The position numbers were made by a program, and so were the translations under genes. DNA of 64,000 nucleotides from Bacteroidales bacterium (GTDB taxonomy: Bacteria > Bacteroidota > Bacteroidia > Bacteroidales > Muribaculaceae), in contig CAJTEX010000004.1 of NCBI GenBank assembly GCA_910575615.1, forward strand, positions 99,261 to 163,260. The letters are read 5' to 3'. Of this stretch, positions 56,450 through 64,000 are shown piece by piece (the stretch's first letter is position 1; each line of letters opens with the position of its first letter). The notes under the pieces are model-generated. The model did no database searches and was not told the origin of the DNA. It was given only the letters and a program-made list of their open reading frames with translations.

Positions 56450-57199
56450 ATGCTCATCACAACATCACTGAGCCAATTTGGCAAATACTGCCTGTTCATT
56501 GCCAAGGCTTTCTCCATACCTGACAAATGGAAGGTTTTCTCCCGGCGCACCCTTCAGGAGGTGACAAAACTCGGGGTTGATTCCATCCCGCTTGTCATAG
56601 TCATCTCGGTGTTCATCGGCGCGGTATGCACAATCCAGATGAAACTCAACACATCGAATCCGCTTATGCCAGCCTACTCCGTTGGCCTGGCCACCCGCGA
56701 CATCGTGTTGCTGGAATTCTCCAACTCCATCCTTTGCCTGATTCTCGCCGGAAAAGTCGGCTCAAACATCGCCTCGGAGATAGGCACAATGAGAGTTACG
56801 GAGCAAATCGACGCCCTTGAAATCATGGGAGTGAACTCGGTCAACTACCTTGTGCTGCCTAAAATTGTGGCTTTCGTCGGATTCATGCCGGTGCTGAGCG
56901 TGTTCTGCATCGGCACATCAATTCTCGGCGGCTACCTTGTCACCATTTTCACAGACCTTATATCCACCGCCCGCTACACATATGGCATACAAGCGTTCTT
57001 CAACGAATGGTATGTCTGGTATGGCCTGATAAAAAGCCTCGTGTTCGCCTACATAATCGCCTCCGTCGCTTCGTTCTTTGGATATTATGTAAAAGGCGGA
57101 GCGTTGCAGGTCGGCAAGGCTTCGACCAACGCCGTGGTATCATCCTCGATTTTGATTCTCCTGTTCGATGTCATACTGACCAAAGTACTGCTGCAATGA
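56450..57199 (+). CDS. mlaE: MlaE-type ABC permease
   Basis: A 249-aa inner-membrane permease of the MlaE/YrbE family, with about six hydrophobic segments and the conserved GAVCTIQM, LAGKVGSNIASEIGTMRVTEQIDALEIMGV loop. It moves phospholipid between inner and outer membrane with MlaF and an MCE protein. A TACCTTTG box lies at 56367-56374. The stop overlaps the mlaF start (ATGA). Confidence 0.92.
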   Translation: MLITTSLSQFGKYCLFIAKAFSIPDKWKVFSRRTLQEVTKLGVDSIPLVIVISVFIGAVCTIQMKLNTSNPLMPAYSVGLATRDIVLLEFSNSILCLILAGKVGSNIASEIGTMRVTEQIDALEIMGVNSVNYLVLPKIVAFVGFMPVLSVFCIGTSILGGYLVTIFTDLISTARYTYGIQAFFNEWYVWYGLIKSLVFAYIIASVASFFGYYVKGGALQVGKASTNAVVSSSILILLFDVILTKVLLQ

Positions 57200-57972
57200 T
57201 TGAAGTCAAAAACCTCACCAAGTCATTTGACGGGAAAACCATCCTGCACAATGTCTCCGCGACCTTCTACACAGGCAAGACAAACCTTATAATCGGACAG
57301 AGCGGCTCGGGCAAAACCGTGCTTATGAAATCAATCGTAGGCCTGGTCACTCCCGAGGAAGGAGAAATCCTGTATGACGGACGCGACTTCCTGAAGATGG
57401 ACACACGCCAAGTCAAGGATCTTCGTAAAGAAATAGGGATGCTGTTTCAAGGCTCAGCGCTGTTCGACTCAGAGACAGTGCTGGGCAATGTGATGTTCCC
57501 CCTGACAATGTTCACCACAATGACAAGGGGAGAAATGCTTGACCGCGCGAGGTTCTGCCTCGAACGCGTCAATCTCCAGGGAGCGGAGAAAAAATTTCCG
57601 TCAGAAATATCCGGAGGCATGCAGAAACGTGTCGCCATCGCCAGAGCCATCGCCCTTAATCCCAAGTATCTTTTCTGCGACGAACCAAACTCTGGCCTTG
57701 ACCCTCGCACATCCATCCTGATTGACGAGCTTCTGCACGACATCACCCACGAATACGGCATCACCACCATCATAAACACCCACGACATGAACTCCGTGCT
57801 GGGTATCGGAGAAAACATCATCTTCATCAACAAGGGACACCGCGAATGGGTAGGCGACAAGGAGCGAATTTTCACCACCACCAACGAAGCCCTGAACGAC
57901 TTTGTGTTCGCCACACGTCTTTTCCAGAAGGTGAAACACTACATAATTTCCGAAGACAACAAAAACAAATGA
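57196..57972 (+). CDS. mlaF: MlaF-type ABC ATPase
   Basis: A 258-aa ATPase: Walker A GQSGSGKTVL, signature SEISGGMQKRVAIARA, Walker B FCDEPNSGLDP. It energises the MlaE permease. The ATG at 57196 overlaps the mlaE stop by 4 bp; a longer upstream frame was discarded because the domain starts at MIEVKNLTKSF. No mlaD-like MCE gene follows: the next gene is L-serine dehydratase, 28 bp on. Confidence 0.92.
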   Translation: MIEVKNLTKSFDGKTILHNVSATFYTGKTNLIIGQSGSGKTVLMKSIVGLVTPEEGEILYDGRDFLKMDTRQVKDLRKEIGMLFQGSALFDSETVLGNVMFPLTMFTTMTRGEMLDRARFCLERVNLQGAEKKFPSEISGGMQKRVAIARAIALNPKYLFCDEPNSGLDPRTSILIDELLHDITHEYGITTIINTHDMNSVLGIGENIIFINKGHREWVGDKERIFTTTNEALNDFVFATRLFQKVKHYIISEDNKNK

Positions 57973-58000
57973 CAGCCTCCGGGCCTGCCCCCTATCCTCA

Positions 58001-59197
58001 ATGGAATCAATACGTCATCTTTACAAAATAGGCCACGGCCCATCCAGTTCCCACACCATAGGCCCGCGCAAAGCCGCCAATATGTTCCTCCATGAGATAC
58101 CCTCAGAGACAGCGCGCATCGACGTGACTCTCTTCGGCTCACTGGCGGCAACAGGTAAAGGCCACCTTACCGACAAGGCAGTACTTGAGATACTCACTCC
58201 TGTGGTTCCGGCCGAAATCATCTGGAAGCCCGACATCGTGTTGCCATTCCACACCAACGGCATCCGTTTCGACGCATTATCCTCAGAGGGCACTCAACTG
58301 CATTCACGGACCTACTACTCCATCGGAGGCGGCGACATAGTCCGCGAAGGTGAAAGCCGCCAGCCGGCAGACTCGATCTATTCCATGACTAAAATCAAGG
58401 ATATACTGCAATGGTGTGAACAGACCGGCTTGAGCTACTGGGAATATGTAGGCCAGACCGAAGGGCCTGAAATATGGGACTACCTGCGAGAAGTATGGCA
58501 CGTCATGAAAGCCGCCGTCGAACGCGGCATAGAAGCCGAGGGAGTGCTTCCCGGCGGCCTCGGTGTAAGGCGCAAGGCTGTCAGCTACTATGTCCACGCA
58601 GCCGGTTACAACTCGTCGCTCAAGAGCCGTGGCCTGGTATATGCCTATGCTCTGGCTGTCAGCGAAGAAAACGCCTCTGGAGGGGAAATCGTGACGGCTC
58701 CGACATGTGGTTCATGCGGCATCGTCCCGGCTGTGCTTTATCATCTGCACACATCCAAAGGATTCTCTGAGAACCGCATTCTGCGCGCTCTCGCCACTGC
58801 AGGGCTGTTTGGCAACGTGGTGAAATTCAACGCCTCTGTGTCAGGGGCGGAGGTCGGATGCCAGGGTGAAGTCGGTGTGGCCTGCGCAATGGCAGCCGCT
58901 GCGGCCTCACAGCTGTTTGGCGGCACTCCGGCCCAGATAGAATACTCGGCGGAGATGGGCCTTGAGCATCACCTCGGCCTCACTTGCGATCCCGTCTGCG
59001 GGCTTGTGCAGATTCCATGCATCGAACGCAACGCCTATGCGGCCGCCCGCGCTCTCGACGCCAACCTGTATGCCGCGTTCTCCGACGGCCAGCACCGGGT
59101 TGATTTCGACCGCATAGTAGAAGTTATGAAACAGACCGGCCACGACATCCCGTCATTGTACAAAGAGACATCACAGGGCGGTCTTGCCGTAATCTGA
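58001..59197 (+). CDS. sdaA: L-serine dehydratase, iron-sulfur type
   Basis: A 398-aa single-chain enzyme converting L-serine to pyruvate and ammonia. The beta domain begins with GHGPSSSHTIGPRKAA. Cluster cysteines lie in TAPTCGSCG, EVGCQGEVG and CDPVCGLVQIPC. The oxygen-labile 4Fe-4S cluster suits an anaerobe. It probably shares a transcript with mlaEF, though the functions are unrelated. Confidence 0.94.
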   Translation: MESIRHLYKIGHGPSSSHTIGPRKAANMFLHEIPSETARIDVTLFGSLAATGKGHLTDKAVLEILTPVVPAEIIWKPDIVLPFHTNGIRFDALSSEGTQLHSRTYYSIGGGDIVREGESRQPADSIYSMTKIKDILQWCEQTGLSYWEYVGQTEGPEIWDYLREVWHVMKAAVERGIEAEGVLPGGLGVRRKAVSYYVHAAGYNSSLKSRGLVYAYALAVSEENASGGEIVTAPTCGSCGIVPAVLYHLHTSKGFSENRILRALATAGLFGNVVKFNASVSGAEVGCQGEVGVACAMAAAAASQLFGGTPAQIEYSAEMGLEHHLGLTCDPVCGLVQIPCIERNAYAAARALDANLYAAFSDGQHRVDFDRIVEVMKQTGHDIPSLYKETSQGGLAVI

Positions 59198-59322
59198 CAT
59201 ACCCTGCCGCACCTGTCACAGAGAAGACGACAGGCAGCCCACAACCATTCTGGCCCCATCACAGGAAAATTTCTTTAAAATATTTCCCGGAGTCGCGTGT
59301 CTTTTCTTGGCCGGCCAATTAT

Positions 59323-59617
59323 ATGTATGGAGAGGAGATAATCGAGGAAAAGGATATGAACCAGCTAATGGCAGGCTACACGCGCGACAAATGGTCGCTA
59401 CACATCGGAGTCTTGGCATTCCTGGAAAACTATTGGATGGAGGCCCGAAATCTCTCGGCATTAGCCTATGCACATCAAAGGCCCACATCGCCCGTAGCAG
59501 TCCATATTTCGCTGTCAAATTCAGTCTGTCACTTGATTTCGTAAAGGAATCCGGCATATCGACATGCGCGAACAGAAAACAGATAATGACAGCGGCATTC
59601 TGACCGGCACAAAATAA
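59323..59617 (+). pseudogene. Remnant of an outer-membrane beta-barrel protein
   Basis: Three reading frames must be joined to recover one protein tail: YTRDKWSLHIGVLAFLENYW and ARNLSALAYAH (frame of 59323), then ARSSPYFAVKFSLSLDF one frame over, then RKGIRHIDMREQKTDNDSGI ending at TAA 59617. Together they resemble the C-terminus of the large Bacteroidales outer-membrane barrel family, which ends with a FGR..D-DSG tail. Only the last 95 or so codons remain, with at least two frameshifts. The upstream part of the gene is missing. Confidence 0.65.
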
Positions 59618-59787
59618 ACCAACAAACAAATCAAATTTTTGTGGCACCGACATGCGAAGCCGCTTCATTTCAAATGTGTCGGTTGCAACAAATGTGTTAC
59701 AGTCTGCCCCAATGGATGTTTCAAAAACAGATATTGATGTGCTGCCGAGGGAAATCTCAGTAAGCAGTTTACTTGGCATAAACAGCA

Positions 59788-59816
59788 GACGGAGTGCCGC
59801 ATTGCGACACTCCGTC
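59788..59816. terminator. Terminator of the thrS-rplT operon
   Basis: GACGGAGTG (59788-59796) and CACTCCGTC (59808-59816) form a perfect 9-bp stem 31 bp beyond the rplT stop codon. Confidence 0.65.
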
Positions 59817-59846
59817 ATTCTTTCCCGGTATAATCCGGATATTGCC

Positions 59847-60194
59847 TTAAGCCTTCACTTTGTCAACAACAGCCTTGAAAGCGGCGGGGTTGTTGAGAGC
59901 CAGGTCGGCAAGCACCTTGCGGTTGATTTCGATGCCGGCCTTGTGAATGAGTCCCATGAGCTGAGAGTAAGAAAGACCCTCCATACGGGCGGCGGCATTG
60001 ATTCGCTGAATCCAAAGCGAACGGAAGTTGCGCTTTTTGTTCTTGCGGTCGCGGTAAGCGTAGGTGAGACCCTTTTCCCAAGTGTTCTTGGCAACGGTCC
60101 ACACGTTACGACGGCAACCGAAGTAACCGCGGGTTAATTTGAGGATTTTCTTACGACGTGCGCGGGATGCTACGTGGTTTACTGATCTTGGCAT
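59847..60194 (-). CDS. rplT: 50S ribosomal protein L20
   Basis: A 115-aa protein with the full L20 pattern: [49 protein letters not shown]. It is essential for early 50S assembly and in other bacteria represses the infC-rpmI-rplT transcript. It is last gene of the thrS-infC-rpmI-rplT unit. The 241-bp gap to rpmI is longer than usual. Confidence 0.96.
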   Translation of the reverse strand: MPRSVNHVASRARRKKILKLTRGYFGCRRNVWTVAKNTWEKGLTYAYRDRKNKKRNFRSLWIQRINAAARMEGLSYSQLMGLIHKAGIEINRKVLADLALNNPAAFKAVVDKVKA

Positions 60195-60435
60195 TGTTTT
60201 GACAAGTTTTGAATGTCAGCGGCAACGGCCTTGATTGTGTTTGACGGCGTTGCTCTTGCGGCATGACATCCGGTTAGTAGATTTCGGACCACTTGGTGTT
60301 GCTCAGGCCGGTCCGGTTGCCTTCGCCCTGACCGCCGGCGTCAAGAGTAGCGCGGAAGTCGGGGATGATTGTTTTCTGGGGCTAAACCTCAGGCTCTTCG
60401 GGTTGAAGAATAAGTCCTCTGGGAAAGGGGACTGA
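60195..60435 (-). other. Long rpmI-rplT spacer
   Basis: A 241-bp gap inside a ribosomal-protein operon that normally has a short spacer. It contains no credible ORF on the minus strand. Several short inverted pairs are visible (for example AGTCC with GGACT around 60412-60433). L20 autoregulates translation in other phyla, so an RNA control element here is possible but not shown. Confidence 0.4.
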
Positions 60436-60633
60436 TTACTTCAGGCCAAGTAATGCCTTTACGTTGGCTTCGTCTACCTTGTTGACTGTGCCGAAGTGGG
60501 TGAGGTTTCTCTTCTGCTTCTTGGTCTTCTTCGTCAGAATGTGACTCTTGTAAGCATGTTTTCTCTTGATCTTTCCTGTTCCGGTAAGGGCGAACCTCTT
60601 TTTGGCACCGGAATTAGTCTTAATCTTTGGCAT
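60436..60633 (-). CDS. rpmI: 50S ribosomal protein L35
   Basis: A 65-aa basic protein: [34 protein letters not shown]. It is complete and typical. It lies between infC (93 bp upstream) and rplT. Confidence 0.96.
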   Translation of the reverse strand: MPKIKTNSGAKKRFALTGTGKIKRKHAYKSHILTKKTKKQKRNLTHFGTVNKVDEANVKALLGLK

Positions 60634-60726
60634 TTTTGTTAATTTATGATTTGATTAGTTTGGTGTCACTGACACCATCATATACAACGCGCAATCAGGC
60701 TTTTTATTGCCTTGACGGATGTTTTT

Positions 60727-61572
60727 TCAGACTTTTTTCTTGGGAGAAAGCATGATTGTCATCCTCTTTCCCTCGAGAACCGGCATCTGCTCTACCTTGC
60801 CAAGCTCTTCAAGGTCGTTGGCGAAACGCAGCAACAGCACCTCGCCCTGCTCCTTGAAAAGAATCGAACGCCCTTTGAAGAAGACATAAGCCTTCACCTT
60901 GGAACCCTCCTGAAGGAAGCTCTGGGCGTGTTTGAGCTTGAAGTTGTAATCGTGATCATCGGTCTGGGGGCCGAAGCGGATTTCCTTCACCACAACTTTC
61001 GTCGCCTTGGCTTTCTGCTCTTTCTGGCGCTTCTTCTGCTGATACAGGAACTTGGAGTAGTCAAGAATCTTGCAGACAGGAGGCTGAGCGGTGGGAGAGA
61101 TCTCGACCAGGTCAAGCTCCATCTCATCGGCAAGCTTGAGGGCCTGCTGGAGAGACACGACACCATTCTCGACATTGTCGCCCACGAGGCGCACCTCCTT
61201 GGCGTGGATGCGCTCGTTGATGTTGTAGGGCTCCTCTTTGCGGGGAGGACGCGGGCCTGTCAATGGAGGACGCATTCCTGCTGGACGCGGGCCGCCGAAG
61301 CCTCCGGGGCGGGGACCACCGAAACCTCCGGGGCGCGGGCCGCCGGGACGGGGACCGGAAAATCCTCCCGGACGTCCGGTGCTGGCTCCGGCCGGACGCG
61401 GAGCCGAAGTGCCAGCCGGGCGCGGGCCGCCTTGGCTGCGCTGGCTGTATCCTCCCTGGGAGGACGAGGCGTGTTGGCCGCTTCCGGCCTGTCGTGGAGC
61501 CGAGCCGCTGTGGCCCTGGCTTCCATAGCTGGAGGGTCTTGAGCCTCCGGAGTTGATGGGTTTCTTATCCAT
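60727..61572 (-). CDS. infC: Translation initiation factor IF-3 with long Gly/Pro/Arg extension
   Basis: IF-3 binds the 30S subunit and checks initiator tRNA pairing. Residues about 114-281 are standard IF-3 ([62 protein letters not shown]). The first 113 residues are an added low-complexity segment with Ser/Gln then repeated GGPRPGGF units. The frame is open throughout, so it looks genuine. A Met at about 100 (61275) would give a 182-aa conventional IF-3, so the start is uncertain. It lies 69 bp after thrS. Confidence 0.9.
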   Translation of the reverse strand: MDKKPINSGGSRPSSYGSQGHSGSAPRQAGSGQHASSSQGGYSQRSQGGPRPAGTSAPRPAGASTGRPGGFSGPRPGGPRPGGFGGPRPGGFGGPRPAGMRPPLTGPRPPRKEEPYNINERIHAKEVRLVGDNVENGVVSLQQALKLADEMELDLVEISPTAQPPVCKILDYSKFLYQQKKRQKEQKAKATKVVVKEIRFGPQTDDHDYNFKLKHAQSFLQEGSKVKAYVFFKGRSILFKEQGEVLLLRFANDLEELGKVEQMPVLEGKRMTIMLSPKKKV

Positions 61573-61641
61573 TCAGTATTGGTTGGTGATTCTTTTTAAG
61601 GTGAACATCCTCTGCCGGGATTTGTTCTTTGCCCGGCGTGA

Positions 61642-63573
61642 TTACTGGAGTTCTTTCACAAGGCGGTTGATTTCCTTGGCAAATTCGGCGACCTTCATCG
61701 TGCCCTTGTCGCCTTCACCCTGCTTGCGCACGGAGATCTCGCCGTTTTCAGCCTCTTTCTCCCCGACGACAAGCATATAGGGAATACGCTTCAACTCGTT
61801 GTCGCGAATCTTTCGGCCGATTTTCTCGTTTCGGTCATCGACAGTCACGCGGACATCAAGCTCGTTGAGCTGACGGGCAACCTCGTAGGCGTAATCATTG
61901 AACTTTTCGGAAATCGGCAGGATGATGGCCTGTTCAGGTGAGAGCCAGAGGGGGAATTTGCCAGCCGTATGTTCCAGCAGGACGGCGACGAAACGTTCGA
62001 GTGAACCGAAAGGCGCGCGGTGAATCATCACTGGACGGTGTTTCTGATTGTCCGCGCCGGTGTATTCGAGCTGGAACCGCTCGGGCAGGTTGTAGTCAAC
62101 CTGGATTGTGCCGAGCTGCCAGCGGCGTCCGATGGCGTCCTTGACCATGAAGTCAAGCTTGGGACCATAGAAAGCGGCCTCGCCAAGCTCCTTGCGGGCG
62201 TTGAGCCCTTTTTCCTCACAAGCCTCGATGATGGCCTGCTCTGCAAGGTGCCAGTTCTCGTCCGAACCGATGTACTTCTCTTTGTTCTTGGGGTCTCGCA
62301 GTGATATCTGAGCCTCGTAATTGTCAAATTTCAAGGCGTTGAAGATATACAGGATTATATCCATCACTTTCAGGAACTCATCCTTGATTTGTGAAGGCGC
62401 GCAGAATATGTGGGCGTCATCCTGGGTGAATCCCCTGACACGGGTAAGGCCATGCAGCTCACCGGTCTGCTCGTAGCGGTACACCGTGCCGAATTCCGCG
62501 AGGCGCAACGGCAGGTCGCGGTAAGAGCGGGGTGATGTCTTGAATATCTCGCAGTGGTGAGGGCAGTTCATAGGTTTGAGCATATACTCCTCCCCTTCCT
62601 GCGGCGTATGTATCGGCTGGAAGGAGTCCTTGCCATACTTCGCGTAATGGCCCGAGGTGACATAGAGCTGCTTGTTGCCTATGTGGGGGGTGATTACCTG
62701 CTGGTAACCATATCTCTTCTGAATCTTGCGGAGGAACTGCTCAAGACGGTCACGCAGGGCGGCACCCTTGGGAAGCCAGAGGGGAAGACCGGCGCCCACG
62801 TTGGTCGAGAAAGCGAAAAGCTCCATCTCTTTGCCGAGCTTGCGGTGGTCGCGCTTCTTGGCTTCCTCGAGCAGGACAAGATACTCATCAAGCATCTTCT
62901 TTTTCGGGAATGTTATCCCGTAAACACGCACCAGCTGGTTGCGCTTCTCGTCGCCGCGCCAGTATGCTCCGGCGAGCGACATGACTTTGCAGGCCTTTAT
63001 CACTCCTGTCGAAGGAAGATGCGGGCCACGGCAGAGGTCTGTGAACGCGCCCTGGGTGTATGTAGTGATAGAGCCATCCTCAAGTTCAGAGATAAGCTCA
63101 CATTTGTATTCCTCCTGACGTTCGCCAAACATCTTTAAGGCATCAGCTTTCGAGATGTCAGCCCTCACAATCTGCTCGTCACGACGAGCCAGCTCAAGCA
63201 TTTTGGCCTCTATCGCGGGGAAGTCGGCCGCAGTGATGCTGTGGCCGTTGGGGTCTATATCGTAGTAGAAGCCGTTCTCGATTGCCGGGCCGATACCGAA
63301 TTTCACTCCGGGATAAAGTTCCTGGAGGGCCTCGGCGAGAAGGTGGGCGGAGGAATGCCAGAAAGCATGCTTGCCTTCAGGGTCATCCCATTTGAAAAGT
63401 TTGATGGAAGCATCCTCATTGACCGGGCGGCTCAAATCCCATTCCTGATCATTGACAGATGCGGCCAGCACATCTCGGGCGAGCTGCGGCGAAAGGCTAC
63501 GGGCGATTTCAAGGGGTGTCACCCCGGCTTCGTACTGTTTTACCGAATTATCGGGAAAAGTAATGTTAATCAT
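61642..63573 (-). CDS. thrS: Threonyl-tRNA synthetase
   Basis: Class II synthetase of 643 aa. Domains are the TGS domain (1-60), the editing domain with [11 protein letters not shown] and HxxxC-type zinc residues (about 70-230), and the catalytic core ([42 protein letters not shown]), then the anticodon domain. The ATG at 63573 follows an in-frame TTG at 63594 and was chosen. The leader of roughly 140 nt has a TTGCCAC/GTGGCAA hairpin 26 bp upstream, and a TAACTTTG box (63716-63723, minus strand). Confidence 0.95.
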   Translation of the reverse strand: MINITFPDNSVKQYEAGVTPLEIARSLSPQLARDVLAASVNDQEWDLSRPVNEDASIKLFKWDDPEGKHAFWHSSAHLLAEALQELYPGVKFGIGPAIENGFYYDIDPNGHSITAADFPAIEAKMLELARRDEQIVRADISKADALKMFGERQEEYKCELISELEDGSITTYTQGAFTDLCRGPHLPSTGVIKACKVMSLAGAYWRGDEKRNQLVRVYGITFPKKKMLDEYLVLLEEAKKRDHRKLGKEMELFAFSTNVGAGLPLWLPKGAALRDRLEQFLRKIQKRYGYQQVITPHIGNKQLYVTSGHYAKYGKDSFQPIHTPQEGEEYMLKPMNCPHHCEIFKTSPRSYRDLPLRLAEFGTVYRYEQTGELHGLTRVRGFTQDDAHIFCAPSQIKDEFLKVMDIILYIFNALKFDNYEAQISLRDPKNKEKYIGSDENWHLAEQAIIEACEEKGLNARKELGEAAFYGPKLDFMVKDAIGRRWQLGTIQVDYNLPERFQLEYTGADNQKHRPVMIHRAPFGSLERFVAVLLEHTAGKFPLWLSPEQAIILPISEKFNDYAYEVARQLNELDVRVTVDDRNEKIGRKIRDNELKRIPYMLVVGEKEAENGEISVRKQGEGDKGTMKVAEFAKEINRLVKELQ

Positions 63574-63957
63574 TATTATCTTCGTGTTTATCAATCAATT
63601 GCCACCAACAACGTGGCAACCAAACAACAATATCTTCGCGTCCTGACGCATCCTGAAGCTCCTCAAAAACGACAAGGGAGGGGTATTTCAACTGGTCAAA
63701 ACGCAAAAACCGCCACAAAGTTAACAAAAAAAATCAAATATCACTCTTTTTAACAGTGCTTTTATTCATCCATTTATCACGGCTCTTTCATTTAAGATTC
63801 CGTCTCATTATCGAGAAATGTGTTATTTTATAGCGAGGGCAGTTCGGATGGAGAGAGCTCAACCTCTGATTTTCAAGAAAATAAGTGTGTTAAAAATTTG
63901 GTCAAGTGGTAGGTTTTTAGTAACTTTATGGGTGAATATCAAACAGTTACGTTAAAA
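63574..63957. other. Non-coding region between divergent thrS and the edge gene
   Basis: It contains the thrS leader with a TTGCCAC/GTGGCAA hairpin (63599-63619), a TAACTTTG box for thrS, and the promoter of the edge gene. Nothing else is recognised. Confidence 0.5.
63897..63928 (+). promoter_or_regulatory. Promoter of the gene at the right edge
   Basis: TTTG (63897-63900), 20 bp, TAACTTTA (63921-63928), one base off consensus, 29 bp before an ATG. Confidence 0.6.
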
Positions 63958-64000
63958 ATGGAGCCACTTGACCAAAGCCTTTCGATTGACGCGCATAAGC
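63958..64000 (+). CDS. Partial gene at the window edge
   Basis: ATG at 63958 opens MEPLDQSLSIDAHK and runs off the window with no stop. It is supported by a well-placed promoter. The product cannot be identified from 14 residues. Confidence 0.45.
   Translation, partial: MEPLDQSLSIDAHK

Larger units (their letters stand above)
59198..59846. other. 650-bp gap with gene remnant
   Basis: No intact gene. It holds the decayed barrel-protein fragment at 59323-59617 and the rplT terminator. Other open frames here, including a 200-codon minus-strand one, show no recognisable protein features. Confidence 0.6.

Noticed and set aside
59216..59818. 200-codon minus-strand ORF between sdaA and rplT
   Set aside because: It is antisense to the barrel remnant, which explains the sequence better, and it has no domain or promoter.
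61275..61400. Short tandem DNA repeats resembling a CRISPR
   Set aside because: They are in-frame codons of the GGPRPGGF repeats of IF-3, with no spacers and no cas genes.
60712..61542. 276-codon + strand ORF antisense to infC
   Set aside because: It mirrors the IF-3 gene. The open frame is a by-product of the repetitive GC-rich extension, and the minus strand encodes clear IF-3.
63599..63619. T-box or tRNA-mimic control of thrS
   Set aside because: Only a simple 7-bp hairpin is visible, with no specifier loop or T-box core, and T-boxes are not expected in this phylum.

Overview
The window reads as chromosome of a Bacteroidales bacterium, most likely a gut Muribaculaceae relative. The grounds are: recurrent promoters of the Bacteroidota type (TTTG, 19-21 bp, TAnnTTTG), a GT3 glycogen synthase paired with a GT35 phosphorylase, a fused LpxC-FabZ, PPi-dependent phosphofructokinase, a BtuG-type B12 surface lipoprotein beside BtuB, an EF-G paralogue lacking key GTPase residues, and Por-like C-terminal tails on secreted proteins. 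The family-level assignment is inference. No tRNA, rRNA or CRISPR was found.

Layout. 1-3.4 kb: mnmA, a bifunctional-nuclease/UVR protein, a cysteine-cluster protein, then a convergent OmpA lipoprotein. 3458-7504: a foreign, AT-richer island with related terminal inverted repeats and a 9-bp direct repeat at both edges. It carries a transposase remnant, a PD-(D/E)XK-like protein, a BACON-like lipoprotein, a secreted protein, two copies of a 70-bp repeat and a nested 220-bp MITE. 7.5-22.7 kb: a His/Lys-rich secreted protein, rpmH, bcp, glycogen enzymes, a HIRAN protein overlapping a hemerythrin-LuxR regulator, holB, an AddB-like nuclease, hemW, a 1.17-kb non-coding stretch and an XRE regulator whose promoter contains repeated palindromes.

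22.7-34.1 kb: the lipid A genes lpxD-lpxC/fabZ-lpxA, then rsmG and a metallo-hydrolase, a second identical MITE, and a four-gene B12 uptake operon behind a cobalamin riboswitch. 34.1-49.7 kb: a TPR protein with glnS, a ThiE-like protein, kdsB, a catalytically dead M16 homologue, pfp, a nitroreductase lipoprotein, PerR with rubrerythrin (oxidative stress), engB, trmN6, a CPBP protease, a sugar acetyltransferase and the pabC-like/pabB/pabA folate genes.

49.8-64 kb: fusA2, lon, a small membrane protein, lptB, udk, mlaEF, L-serine dehydratase, a decayed outer-membrane barrel gene, then the minus-strand translation cluster thrS-infC-rpmI-rplT, whose IF3 carries a long Gly/Pro/Arg extension. A partial gene starts at the right edge. 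Most of the window is ordinary housekeeping core. The accessory signal is concentrated in the 3.46-7.50 kb island, the two MITEs, the operator at 21.8 kb and the pseudogene at 59.3 kb.
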